Shown piece by piece: positions 23,279-35,324 of a stretch of 64,000 bases of DNA. The notes beneath the pieces were generated by a model. That model did not search any database. It saw nothing but the letters and a program-made list of their open reading frames with translations, and was not told the DNA's origin. Origin of the DNA: Rostrohypoxylon terebratum. Taxonomy: Eukaryota; Ascomycota; Sordariomycetes; Xylariales; Hypoxylaceae. The position numbers and the translations under genes were made by a program. Location of the stretch: NCBI GenBank assembly GCA_022497145.1, contig MU385933.1:90734-154733 (forward strand). Direction: 5' to 3'. Each line of letters starts with the position of its first letter. Position 1 is the stretch's first letter.

Positions 23279-26200
23279 ATGCAACCACAACAGCCTTTTT
23301 CTTCAATACAAAGCGGCTTGAACCAGCATCATACAAAAAGGTTTAAACCTGAACATACCTCTTCTACACACCCACCCTTTCACCACTCACATATCCCACC
23401 AATTAATCTAACGCAGCCTTACCTTCTCGATGACGATGAGAATGGCCACCGAGTCGATAACTATACCCTTCGCCGACCATTGACTGGCCTAGACTTGCGT
23501 CAAACCCGCGAGCGGGAGGCACTTTTACGCAAAGGATTATTACAAGCACAACGAGAACAAGCATCGCGCCGCGAAAGGGAACGAACTAGAGAACAGTTAC
23601 GCCGACAAGGCCTCATACATCACCACAACAAGTCACAGCACAAAACAACCCGTGTAGCTCCTAAGAGCACTCTGACACATCGACAACACTGCCGAGATCC
23701 TAGTCAACAATACCGTCAACATCAAGTTCCACGAGTACTTAAACTACAACAACCACATTCTCAACTTCCTCGACCCTCACAACCCTCTCAACCCCCTAGA
23801 AAAATCAAGAGAGAAAAATCCGGAATCGGCGCTATCCACAAATTTGCAGAAAAGATTAAGGTGAGATTTTAGATCTTCATTTGTTGACAGGTTCTATGCA
23901 TATGCTGACTGAGCGCCACTTATAGGATCGCTTTCCAGGCAAACCTGAGCTCACCGAGCAATTCTTGTCCATGATGGCGTCTGGTAGACCCGCTGAAGAT
24001 TTCTTACCCGATATCTCGAACGAGCTACGACGTGCGCCCGAACTTGTTTCAGAATACAAGACATCCATGACTGCGTTTGACCAAAACCGAGTTGCCCATC
24101 CTGACCAGCACAAACAACTCGTGCAGTACAAACAGCCTAACCATCCCACAGTGCCCACACAGTCCTACCACCTCCAGCAATTTCATCAGCCTCCTGCTCA
24201 GCCACAGCAACATCCGCGCCATATCGGCCCATCCCTCGTTACAGGTCCTCCTACTCCTGTTAGTGGCAACGGTGATGACCACGACGACCATGATGGCAAT
24301 AATGTCGATGACGATGACGATAGTGGAAATGAAGATCATGGTGATGCCGAGAATGATGAGCGACAAATTGCTAACCATGACCGCCAGTTCGAGGAGTTTT
24401 TGCTTCTTCAAGATCAGGAAGATACTGATTCCCATGATCGCCAAGCAGTCAAACATCTCCTTCGATTACCCGAGATCAATATTGCCCCCGAGCAACGAAA
24501 GGCTACGCCCTTTGCTATGTCTTGTACGCTAATGGATCATCAGAAGGTCTGCCTCACCTGGCTCATGGAGCAAGAAGATGATCCAAAAAAGAGAGGCGGC
24601 ATCCTAGCAGGTACTTACAATCCCCTCACTAAACTTGGATATGACAGGAGATGCTGATAATTTGATAGATACCATGGGTTTGGGGAAAACTGTCCAATCG
24701 CTGGCCTTGATCTTAGCACACCCGTCGCCAAACCCCGCCTGCAAGACCACACTCATTGTCGCACCACTGGGTCTTTTGAAGCAGTGGGAGCGGGAAATTG
24801 CGTCTAAAGTGAAGCCGGCATACAAACTGCGGACTCTAGTATTTCATGGTAATGAAAAGCGTCGAGTCACGCCTGCCAAGCTTCTTAGCTACGATATCGT
24901 GCTGACTACTTACGGTACGCTTACTTGGGAATATAAGATCATCGATGAAGGCAGGAAGGACAGGAAGCCAATCATCCTGAACGAGGGCGTTACCTTCCAT
25001 CGAGTTATTCTCGATGAAGCCCATAAGATTAAGACGAGAAAGGGAAAGTCTGCATTGGGTGCAGCCGAGATCAAGGCAAATTACCGACTCTGTATGACTG
25101 GTACTCCATTCATGAACAAGGTTTCGGAAATTTATTCACTCATACGCTTCCTTCGGATCAAACCCTATGATGAATGGCCTCGGTTTAACAGGGACTTTGA
25201 TAAACCGATTGAGAACTGGGGCGGCAATGCTGGCGACAGGGCCATGCAAAAGCTCCAGACTCTCTTTAGGAGTATCACCTTGAGACGAACCAAGACAAGC
25301 GTGCTTGATGGCAAGCCTATCCTTAGCTTGCCGCCCATTCATAAGTGGTATGCTATGGCCACGTTCAACGAGGATCAGCAGGCCTTTTATACTGCCCTCG
25401 AAACCAGGCAGAAGCTCGAGGTGAATCGATTTTTGAAGAGGGGCATGACGATGAGAGAGTACACATACATATTGGTATTGCTTCTCCGTCTACGCCAAGC
25501 TTGCTGCCATCCACACCTTATCAGAGATTTCGGCATCCCTGCAGGTATAGACATTTCTTCTGACGATATGTGCAAGCTTGCCTCCAAGCTTAGAAAGGGA
25601 GCTGTTGAGAAGCTTAAAAGCCAAGATGACTTTAAGTGTCCGCTCTGTCAATCGACAACTCAGAATCCGCTTATCATCTCTCCCTGTGGCCACCCGGTGT
25701 GCAGTCTGTGCTTCTCAGTATTGACGGAGGTCAAGAGACCGGATGCCGAGGCGGAACTGTCAAAATGCCCCCACGAGGGTTGCCGTACGCTGGTCAAAGC
25801 CAACAAGATCATCTGCTGGTGCTTTTTTCTGGAGATTCACATGCCCGAGAAACTGAAAGCAGATGCTGATATTGATGACTCGGACGATGACTCGGACGAT
25901 GACTCGGACGATGATTCTGAGTATGACTCTGAAGATGAGGATGACGTCGACGAATATGGAAATCTCAAAGACTTCATTGTGTCTGGGAGCGAGGACGAAG
26001 ACGATGAAGAAGAAGAAGAGGAGGAGGAGGAGGAGGAATATGAGGAGGAAGAAGAAGAAGGAGCTGACGGTGCGGAGGATTTCGACTCTGAGTCTCATCC
26101 GATCAAGAATAAAATGCCCAGTCATTGCTTGGAATTTCAGGATGAAGTATCAAACGAGGCTATGAAAGAGGAACCCGTGGAGAAGAAGGATGACTCGGAC

Positions 26201-27076
26201 TCTGACTCAGATTCTATGGAATCTGTGAAAGAAATTTGGCGACGAACCCGAATTGGTTCATCCAAATCTGCCAAAGAGAGTCCTGCCGAGTCCAGCAAGC
26301 GTACATCCACGCCTACCACAGAGTCCGATTCAGATGAGTGGAAACCGAGTCGTTCCAATGGCAAGCGAAAACGATCTACCAACGATTTCACCAGCTCAAG
26401 AAAGAAGAGCAAAGGAAATGACGCAGCTGGCGGAAAGCGACGTAAGAGAAAGAACAAATTCGTGTCTCTAGCGGCTCTCAAAAAGGCTAGCTCTACCAAC
26501 GCAGCCGCGAAAAAGAGGTACTTGAAAAAGCTCAGGAAGGACTGGGTTCCGAGTGCGAAAATTGACAAGACCATGGAGATATTGAATGGTATCAGGGAGA
26601 AGAACCCGCAGGAGAAGACGCTTATTTTCTCATTGTGGACATCTTTCCTCGATCTCCTCGAGATCCCTATAATCGATCAGGGATTTAAATACGTGCGTTA
26701 TGATGGAAGCATGAGCGGCAAGAACCGAGACCAAGCCTTGAAGACGTTTATGGACTCGCCTGACATCCAGATCATGTTGGTTAGTCTATTGGCCGGCAAC
26801 GCGGGTCTAAACCTTACTGCGGCAACTCACGTAATTATCCTTGAGCCGTTTTGGAACCCTTTCATTGAGGAGCAAGCGATTGACCGAGCTCATCGTATCG
26901 GCCAGAAGAACGAGGTTACGGTACATCGTATACTCATTGAGGGGACTGTTGAAGACCGTATTCGTGCCCTGCAGGAGAAGAAACAGGCTCTCGTCGACGC
27001 GGCTTTAAGCGAGGAGGGCGCCAAAGGAGTTAGTCGTTTGTCCGTCTCGGAGTTGAAGGGTCTATTTGGCATCTGA
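23279..27076 (+). CDS. SNF2-family ATPase with inserted RING finger (Rad5/Rad16-like)
   Basis: Three exons (23279-23860, 23926-24610, 24669-27076) give 1224 residues. The first 400 are Gln/His-rich and carry acidic patches. The ATPase N-half contains DTMGLGKT (423-430) and DEAH (538-541), and MTGTPFMN at about 565-572. A C3HC4-like RING follows (CPLC at 746, CGHPVCSLC at 762-770, CPHEGC at 789-794). After it comes a long acidic stretch, about residues 823-900, with a DDSD repeat and poly-Glu, then a basic region, then the helicase C-half (1071-1200) with LLAGNAGLNL and AIDRAHRIGQ. The layout with the RING between the two ATPase halves is that of Rad5/Rad16/HLTF-type chromatin ATPases acting in DNA repair or silencing in the nucleus. 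No HIRAN domain was seen, so the specific orthologue is not assigned. Splices restore GGILA-DTMGLGKT. Confidence 0.93.
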
Positions 27077-28446
27077 TCTTGATCGGTCCTGGTGCGGGTG
27101 AATTACGTGAACGGTGAAGATTGCCATCGCGTTAGCCTAACCCTTCTCTTAGCTACAGGTATGGAAGTCGTCATGATCACATAAAGGAAACAACCCTTTT
27201 GGAGATCTCAGTTTCCCGCTATGGTTTGATTTTGCTTTGAGATGGATACATTGGCTTGGGCGATAATGGCAAAGTCTGTTGGCGGCACGTTGTTTCATAC
27301 TTAGTGCTAGGTATTCCCATCGAGCTGTACATGATTCATAGCTTGGTAGTTTGTGACGTAGCTTAATACCATTTGTATAGATGTGAGATATTGCAATTTT
27401 CGTATGTAACAAATCTAAGTAGTCAAATCCTGCATGTCGGGGGCGACGGCTCGATGCCGAGTTCCGGCCGCCAGGGCTATCGCGACGACAAGTATGGCCT
27501 ATAAGATCGAGAAAATCTCCAGGCTTGCGTAGGTAGGGGTATTCCGAGATTCTAGCTCACAATAGATTCTAACTTCCCGTAGCCGGCTTCTTGGCCCCCT
27601 GTCGATTGCAATATGGATGAATGAGCTCCCTATTTTCGGATCCTGGGCTGCCACGTCCCGGATAATTCATGAGAATAGCTCTCTCATATTTTTAGAAGTT
27701 TCAATGCCGACCTAAGAATACTTGCATGTCCCATCGAGGTACTCTGGTAGAGTTTTTCCGAGACCAGTGCTGAGGCTCTCCCTCTTTAGGAGATCTCGTG
27801 ATAGCCTGCCGGGTAAACTATAATGATTCATCAATATGTTTTTCTTAGCAATCAGGCAATACCTATACGATGTCTTACCATTCAAACTAGATCCTGATTA
27901 TTGGAATGAGATCTCAAAGTATGCTCTATCTACACCGAACGATTCTGTCACATGTCAACTATTAGCGAAGCCCCGGGTAATCATCAACAAGTTGGGCTGC
28001 CAGGACATCCTGTAAATTGGACATTAACTTAGCCAACCACTCGGTATGCCTTGCTTCCCTGTTGTTGGGTTGCGTCCGGCCGCATCTCGCTCGACGAAGC
28101 CTTCTCGGCCGCAAGCGGTAATCGGTCTAAGAGGCGGGAGTCGAGACCGGGCTGACGGGTACGCTGGGGTATGTCCATACCTATCAATATGTTTATATGT
28201 GCCTTGCTAGGTACGACTGTTGGTGGCGAGTGAAGAATGGTAAGGTGTCATGTCAAATGCTTCCTCGCTTGTGTGTACCTGTAAATCTCTACTAGATAAG
28301 TTAACAGCGTGGCCGATCATCCTCAGTCTGATATCTCTTTTTTTATTTCTTACGCCGTAGACGAATCCCTTCCCACGAGAGCTTATGTTCGCTGTTGATA
28401 AAATAGAGATATTTGATTTGAAGATAAGATATCGTGAACCGGCAAC
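27077..28446. other. Intergenic spacer
   Basis: Nothing identifiable in about 1.4 kb. Two GC-richer patches (27430-27495 and 28065-28170) could be decayed coding sequence, but no frame supports this. Small minus frames at 27149-27412 and 28207-28491 have no domain. Confidence 0.45.
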
Positions 28447-28857
28447 ATGAAGGTACGTTTGGGCTGATAAAGCCACCCAAGCACAATGCATACCTGTTTC
28501 AGCCCATAGGCACCCAATTCACTAGTGTAGGTAAGTATAGAATCAACCTTGGCTAACCCGTACGACACTCAGCTTTCTTCGTCCATCTTCCTATCTCTCT
28601 ACTCCGCGATCCTTGTCCTGGCAGCTCCTACACCGGCTCCAAAAGACGTAGTCACTACGTCCAGCGACCACGAAGAGGCTTCCGCGTCATGGCGGCTCGA
28701 CTGCGGATCTCCAGGCGTCACGGCGATGTGCTCGGCCAGCAACAACGGCGCCCACTGCGATCCCGTGTCAGGGGACCTAACGATTATTCTGGCGGGCACG
28801 TGCGGTGCTTGTAAGTGCGTGAGCGAGGGGCAGTGCTCTAGGGGATGCGGCAAGTAA
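28447..28857 (+). CDS. Small secreted cysteine-rich protein (effector-like)
   Basis: Exon 1 is only ATG AAG (28447-28452), followed by a GTACGT donor and an ACTCAG acceptor (intron 28453-28572), then exon 2 at 28573-28857, giving 96 residues. The join yields MK-LSSSIFLSLYSAILVLAAP, a clear signal peptide, followed by a short Pro/Thr/Ser segment and a mature part with eight cysteines between residues 48 and 94 ending GQCSRGCGK. Without the mini-exon the frame has no ATG, so the splice is needed to explain the signal peptide. Size, secretion signal and an even cysteine number fit fungal effector-like or antimicrobial-like secreted proteins; no named family is recognised. A GT at 28811 is read through here. 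Confidence 0.7.
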
Positions 28858-29898
28858 GATGTGGCGTACGGATGAAAGTTTAGTGGTGGCAGAGGAGCGG
28901 TGGAGGGGAGGAGAGAACAAGGAATTAGGTGGGATATTAGGTATTAATATGACTACACTCCTTGGTTATGATGTCAAGATTGGGTATAGGCTGGGATTAT
29001 AAAAAGATATTGGTATCAATAGGCCCGATTTCTGAGGCGATCCAATGAGTTCTGGAGTATACGGCACTGGAGTAGGGATAACTGAAAAGAAAGGTCTCGG
29101 ATATTCGAGGCGTATTATTCGTAGACACTTCAGTCTTCAACTCATCTCTTTCGTACTCTGGCCTTGCCGTATGGCATCCATTGGCTCCTTAGTTCAATGG
29201 CCTCTTTATCTTAACGGGTGGAAATCAGGAGCACCTCAGGGACCCATCCATGCGAGAAAGAAAAACAATCGAAGCGTGTTTACCCAAGATGATCTGATGA
29301 AATTTCACTTTCGGCTTCGGCTGTGGTGTTTGTAGTTTGTAGGCGTGGATTTGGATGGTTCGGGAGAAATACTAGGGCTACTAGTAGTAAGTGCCCTGTA
29401 ACCTGCGGGCTGGTAACCTCCAGGGCTCCTTCTTTAAGCTCCTTAGGGGGGCTGGGGGGCTACATTTGACAGAACCTTATGCGGTACTGGAGGCATCCAT
29501 TGGCTGGTCCTCAGGGACTCACTGAACGCTATGCACATAGTAACGATTAGTGGATACTAGCGGGTACTGGGCAGCTGGGTAGGGTACTGTAGTGCATTGA
29601 ATAACCCGAAAGGGGATACCTAACCTTGAAGCTGGTTGGATCGAGCTCTTATCGATACGAGGATACAACCCATTGACGCATTAGCGTTGGATAAATCAAC
29701 AATTCCTACAATTCCAACAATTCACAACTCCACCATCCTACATTCTACATTCTACAATCTTACATCTATTTATCTTGGAGGTATAGCAAACTAAACGACC
29801 AATCCCTAGGTTTCAATTCCCAAGTTGGATGTGTCACCAATCGATCCGTATGGAAGAATAGAAAACTACTACCGTTCAACATCGTCAACAATGCCGCG
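28858..29898. other. Intergenic spacer
   Basis: No gene supported. The frame at 29045-29335 lacks any domain. Near 29698-29765 there are short ACAATTC/ACATTCT tandems just upstream of the augmin gene. Confidence 0.5.
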
Positions 29899-32236
29899 AT
29901 GTCGCTCCAGCAAGCCAAGTCGTCGGCGGCACGATCACGATCGCTACGCGTCCCCGCCAAAACTGCCTTGACCGCCCCTCAGCCTGTTCCAGCTACAATC
30001 ACATCGGCGCAGATACCTACTTCTACCTCTAACGTCGCCCTATTTCTCACCAACCTACGTCTACTAGATCTTGATCTCGAACCCGATTGGCCGGCAATCA
30101 CTGTCGCAACCTTCTCTGCCAAGGATGCTGCTAACGGCCAGAAGAAGAGGATACAGTGTGTAGAATGGGCTTTATACCAGCTTTTTACTCTATGGGACCC
30201 TGACGAGACTCAAAACGTACGTCTCCGTGTGCTTGCGACTGAGTGGAGAGAAGCGTACTAACATCTTACAGAAATTACGCCCATTCTTTCCACCTCTCGA
30301 CCAGGTTCAGTCCACTAACCTTCGAGCTGCTCTCCTCCGTGGGCTCGAACAAGCCAAGAAAAATGGAGTCCTCGGTCGCGATGCTGTTTTACGAAAGACT
30401 ATGTTGGACGAATGTAAAGGCGAAAGACTCGAAGAGGTCTTGGCCGTCTTTTCTTCAGCTGTGCTCAAGAAGTTAGTGGCAGAACGTGCGCTGAATTCGG
30501 GGCCCGAATACCGTCCGACTGTATCGGAGAATATCTCATTGGAGAACCGGGGTTACTCGGGAGATCGTACCGAGCTGAATGCACTATTACTAGCGCACAA
30601 GGCATCTCTACGTTCCTTGCTAACAAGGAAGAACGAAGCACGAGAGAAATATCGCGATTTTGAAAAAATATTGGCATCAAAGGAACAAGGCATCAGTCAA
30701 CGAAAAGAGCAAGTCAAGGCGGACACCGAACGAAGCATAGCCGAAACGTCGGAAAAGGTAAAGAAAGAGGTCTACAAAACCATAAAGACTAACTGGACTG
30801 GAAACGACCAATGGATCGATTCATTGCTGTTCAGTGACACACCTTCGCGTAAAGGTGGGCTCTTGGGTAGTAAGTTTGACGATGTTTGGGCCGGTGTTCA
30901 AGAAGGGAAAATATCGGACCTCGAAGACCAGAATTCCGGCCTTCTCGAGCAGCTAGATAATCGAGTTCGCCTACAGAAGGCGAGGTTGGAGAAATGGGAC
31001 GACTTTCGAAAGAAGATGTTTGGAAATATGTCAGCGCCACCTGCAGAGAGTTCAAAAGACAAGGGCAAATCGAAGGGTGTTGACCTCGGCTTCACGGCTC
31101 ACTTACATTTGAGCATCGACCAAATTGAAGCAAAAGATAGGGTCTCTCACAGCGCCCCACCCCCACAATATGCTAGCATCCTTAACAATATGAAAGCCGA
31201 GCTTGACGCCATCGGAAAACCAAAAATACCCGACTTCTCTAGCCTTCTAAGAGGTTCAAGGAGGAGCTCGGCCATTGATTCAAATTTGGACCTTGCGCCA
31301 CCCCAACCAACGGCCGATCCAATCTCCGACATTAGTGAATGGGAAGATGAGCCCGAGGATAAACGGCCGGCTGAGAAAATTGCGAAGCTCCCGGTTGGAC
31401 GTCGTTATCGCATCGCCCCTCCCAAACCGACTATCGAGACTCAACGGCAGATTCCGAAAATATCCCTATCCGAAGCCTCACAAGATCAAGATGGCCCAGA
31501 TTTCTGCCTTTCACCCGAACTCGACAACCCGGGCTTCGCGATACCTCAGTCCTTTAGCCCGGCCAAGTCGCGTGCTAGAAGACAAGAGTCGGCCGAACCG
31601 GAGAGCACCGCATCTTTTTCAACTTCCTACACAGCTCCCTCCGACGACGCCTCACGTACCGAACTAACCCAGCTAAGCAAGACGATTGACGAGATGCCAC
31701 CTTCTCCGGAGCCTGTTTCCCCAACTCAAGCTATGGCCGACGAGATCTTGGCAAATATGTTGAATGCATCGCCCTCGCCAATGAAGAAGCACCGCCACAC
31801 CTTATCCCTTGCTGAGAGAACACGCATGTCTATGTCGCGCACAAGGTCGTACGAGAAAGAAGAAGATTTAACCCAGCTTTCTCCCGTTAAAATAGATCAT
31901 ACCCAAAGTAGCTCTAACAATACTGCAAGTCATGTCATAGAAAGAGGCGAAGAGTATGAAGATTTGGTGGCTCGGACCCGGCGCTCGATGGTAGGTTTCG
32001 AGGCGGCGCAACAGAAGGCGCGGTTAGAAAGGAGGCGGTCGGAGAGGAAGAGCAAGATGACAGCACCGAGGAAGGAGAGCTATTTCCCTAGATTGGAAGA
32101 GGAGAATATGCACGACACGTCGATCGCGGAGGAGCTCATGGAAAACGATCAGGTAGATTACGAGGCGGTTTTCAAGAGCAGGCCCCGCGTTCAGACGAGC
32201 CCGCTGCCCAGCCCGTCGAAGAATTGGAACGAATAA
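29899..32236 (+). CDS. HAUS augmin-like complex subunit 6 (HAUS6 N-terminal domain protein)
   Basis: Two exons (29899-30216 and 30272-32236; intron GTACGT, branch point CTAAC, acceptor TTACAG) give 760 residues. Residues about 43-250 match the HAUS6 N-terminal domain as I recall it: NVALFLTNLRLLDLDL, IQCVEWALYQLFTLWDPDET, KLRPFFPPLDQVQSTNLRAA and TMLDECKGERLEEVLAVFSS. Residues about 150-260 then look like coiled coil (KEQGISQRKEQVKADTERS). The C-terminal half is disordered, Ser/Pro-rich and ends in basic clusters. Augmin recruits gamma-tubulin to existing spindle microtubules to drive branching nucleation. The gene is convergent with the AsaB-like gene, ending 238 bp from it. Confidence 0.85.
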
Positions 32237-32473
32237 AGGATGAAGGATGAGAAGCAGACGAATTTCATGTGATGAGAGAGAGTGATGTTTAGGCAATCCG
32301 GATAGCATGATACCAAATTGATTTTGTTTGTTGTCAATGTAGGTGTGTATGGAGTGCGTTGTCTGGTGACTTGTGCTTACGTGATAGGTGCGATAAATAG
32401 CTTCAGTAGGTGTCTTTGCTAGTGTCTTTTTTTCTTTTACCCCTTTACTATGTTTAATATCTACATTTGACCA

Positions 32474-33589
32474 TTAATCATAAAAAACCAAAGCCCTCGT
32501 CTCAATACTTTCTCTAGACTTCTCGTCTTTCTGCTCCGCATCCTCAAACGCGCTATGCGGTGCCCGACGCGCGGGCACTTTCGTGTCGGAGTCGAAACAC
32601 TTGATCAGCAGCACGTCGTCGGGTCGTTGATTATACTTGTAGTACCACCTGTGCGTGGATCGCGGCTTGATCGTCCACGTCTCGTCCCGGTCGCGCGGGT
32701 AGATGATGGAGGCGGCGACGAGGTCCGAGTCTGGGATCGAGGTCGCGTCGGCCACGGCGAAGGGGTCTTTGAGGACGGGGCGGATGGGACGCCAGAGCTG
32801 GATCTGTCTGTTAGCGTAATTTCTTCCCCGACAGCAGATTCGAATGCCAGAAGGTGCGCGAAGTCGAAAAGGAAGGCTCACGTTGATGATCTGGTACCGC
32901 CGCTGGACCAGCTCGTCCGCTTCGTCGGGGAACCAGCGCCGCAGGACGAGCTCGGCGCCGTCGTAGGACTGGTCCACGTGCGCTCGGAATAGGGGCCCGC
33001 GCGAGGACCGGTTGCCTTTGCCGAGTTTGTGCCAGTTGGAGGGGCCGCAGCGCGTCTTGTGGTCGAAGATGAAGATGTGGGATGCTCCGGTTCTATGGTT
33101 ATGTATCAGCCATGTTGCTTTTTTTTTCACTTTTGGTTTAGGGAGGGGGAAAGATGCTTACATGTCTTTCAGTAGCTCTACCGACTCTGGGTAGTATTTC
33201 GCTTTTACGAGCTCCTCATCTTGATAATCGCCTAGAGACCTCAGCTTGCTCTCGTGTCGTAGGAATTGGAACCCGTGGCTATCGAGGGTGTACTTGTCTT
33301 CCTCGCCCGTCAAGTCGTGGATGGTTACTTGCTGTGGTACGTGTGGGCGCTCATTCTTCACCGTGTTACTTTAGAGCTAGTTAGGACTTGATCTTGCGCT
33401 AGATCTGGGGTATGTCACTTACTCGGCAATTACTATTGGCATTGGTAAAGAGCCATCACCTGGGTCTTTGTAGTAGTTGATATTTGTCGGCACATCATGA
33501 CGTCTCTGCGATTGGGTGCCTTGTCTTGATCTATCGAGGGATGTTTTGAACGTAAGTGGTAGCTGCGATGTCGCGACAGCGGCAGCCAT
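32474..33589 (-). CDS. CmcJ/NvfI/AsaB-like non-haem iron oxygenase (GA4 desaturase-type)
   Basis: Four exons on the minus strand (33589-33423, 33368-33162, 33092-32882, 32803-32474; introns of 54, 69 and 78 nt) give 304 residues. The joined protein reads VPTNINYYKDPGDGS, HDLTGEEDKYTLDSHGFQF, GASHIFIFDHKTR, RAHVDQSYDGA, RRYQIINIQLWRPI and RAPHSAFED. His163-x-Asp165 and His278 would be the three iron ligands expected of a 2-oxoglutarate-type fold; this is inferred from position. The family includes AsaB of the aspergillic acid cluster and other secondary-metabolism oxygenases, but many members are not in clusters. Only part of the gene appears as open frame in any one frame, so the exon structure was reconstructed here; all three joins keep the frame. 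It lies 5 kb from the acyltransferase of the PKS cluster, across a gene-poor spacer. Confidence 0.87.
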
Positions 33590-35027
33590 TTCGATGATTC
33601 TTTCTCTAATTTGTAGCGCGGTAAATTGCTACATCAATATATCGTTCGACTTCACTCATTTGTCGGAATTTGGCCTAACCATCACCCTGCACGACACAAC
33701 ACTGTGGAAGACGTCAACTCGAGATTTGACTCAGTGAACACAACCAAGGTAGGTACCATATCAATCGATACTCCTTTTTGCCTTCAAAATTATCTACGTA
33801 GTCGTAGGAGAACACCCGGATATGCGGGGTTATCCATGGTGATTGGGTGAGGTCGTTATATTGTAGTAACAATGTGACAATGTGTCGTTATAATAGCCTA
33901 AACACATAACCTCGAACTGACGACAAAGTTTTGGGAGACTTGGTCTATAAGGGTTTCTTCGGAGCTACTCAGATTTGCTATGTTTCCTTTCTGATGAGGA
34001 TGGTTGTCGGTGTAGGTAAATACAGATGAGCTCCCTCAAACCGCAAACGACAGTCATAAGACAACAAACACTCCATCATCACTTCACTTCATTGAGAAAC
34101 AATGCAAGAGTCCCCTATAAATATAAGAAACTTAGCGTCTCTCAGCCCCAGAGCGCACCGTTTCTAACAACAGCTCAGCGACAGCCCAGCAGCAGGTCGG
34201 CATTAGCTAGACTACAGTCAATTACTTATTAATACAAGCGGTCCAATTTAAATCAGATTCATTCAATACAAGAACTGTACAGGAACTATATTCCAATTAT
34301 ACCTGGTTTTTTGTAGCCATTCACCATTTACCATTGCCAAACCTTTGCTGAGGCGTTGTTAACTGCCTAGTGGATCGATGTGGTGGATCTGGATCCAGTC
34401 CTACAAAAACCGAATTAGTACGATAATGCGCTGGAACCCCTGTGGCTTATTGCCCGAAGTCCCCTAATTCCAACGTAGCCACAGCGGATTTAGGTGCCTA
34501 CAGACCCCCAGGGCTGTCCGTCGCACAGCGTAAATTTGATTCAGCATACAGCGGGATAATCTTACGACTAACAACCTTATATCACGCGACGAGAAGGTTC
34601 GTGATACCTCATTTTTGGCCATGAACATTCAGAGGCATCAGGTGGTGAGAGTTTAATTGAACTGTGGTAATATTGTATTGTTATACACGTAAAATAGCTT
34701 CAGCTGTAGCTGTAGTGTAGGTACCTAATGATACAGATTGTAAGTAGGCCTTCTCGGTGTTCAATCACTATAGACCTTGGAAAACACAGGATAATATTAG
34801 ATAGGTATCATCCAGATAAACCGTGAAAACGTAGTGTACAACACGCAGCCCGACGAAGTGAAGACAGCGGGATCAATTCGAGATCTTTTAATGTCTTCCG
34901 GAGATGAGTTTTTCTATGGTTCTCTTGACTTTGGTCATCGAACCCCTCCGTTTCCTCTGTTAGATCCGTACCTAGTTAGCGATCGTTGTGACTATACATA
35001 TATAAAGGTAGGTGGGTATCTAGGATT
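33590..35027. other. Intergenic spacer
   Basis: No supported gene. Small plus-strand frames at 34026-34232, 34442-34624 and 34834-35031 have no domain. The first 150 bases are the likely promoter of the AsaB-like gene. Confidence 0.5.
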
Positions 35028-35240
35028 CTAGTTATCTTTGATAGTAAGGGATAGTACCTCGTCTCGAGCCGCGCGCTCCTCAGCACCGTGTATCAAGTCG
35101 TATTCGGCTTGGGCCATGTCGTCGGTGATTCCACGTTTCATTGCGGCTTCGTGCTCGTGCTCTTCTTGCTCGGCATGATGCATCATGTCGTGAGCCTCCA
35201 TGACAGCGGCGTCGGGAAGTCCGTGTCCGTCCGCAGACAT
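35028..35240 (-). CDS. Small acidic hypothetical protein
   Basis: A 70-codon frame with ATG, rich in Glu, Asp, His and Met (EAHDMMHHAEQEEHEHEAAM) followed by RGITDDMAQAEYDLIHGAEE. It is probably a real small protein because the composition is coding-like and a helical charged pattern is visible, but I do not recognise it. A GTACTA donor directly after AARDE could splice to a downstream exon, changing only the last few residues. A GATGTT microsatellite lies just upstream (35279-35324), in the leader or promoter. Confidence 0.45.
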   Translation of the reverse strand: MSADGHGLPDAAVMEAHDMMHHAEQEEHEHEAAMKRGITDDMAQAEYDLIHGAEERAARDEVLSLTIKDN

Positions 35241-35278
35241 GATTGAGATTGTTGTTTTCGAAGTTGGTAGTTTATCTT

Positions 35279-35324
35279 GATGTTGATGTTGATGTTGATG
35301 TTGATGTTGTTATTGTTGTTGTTG
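35279..35324. repeat. GATGTT / GTT microsatellite
   Basis: At least five copies of a TTGATG hexamer pass into GTT triplets. Upstream of the small acidic ORF. Confidence 0.9.
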
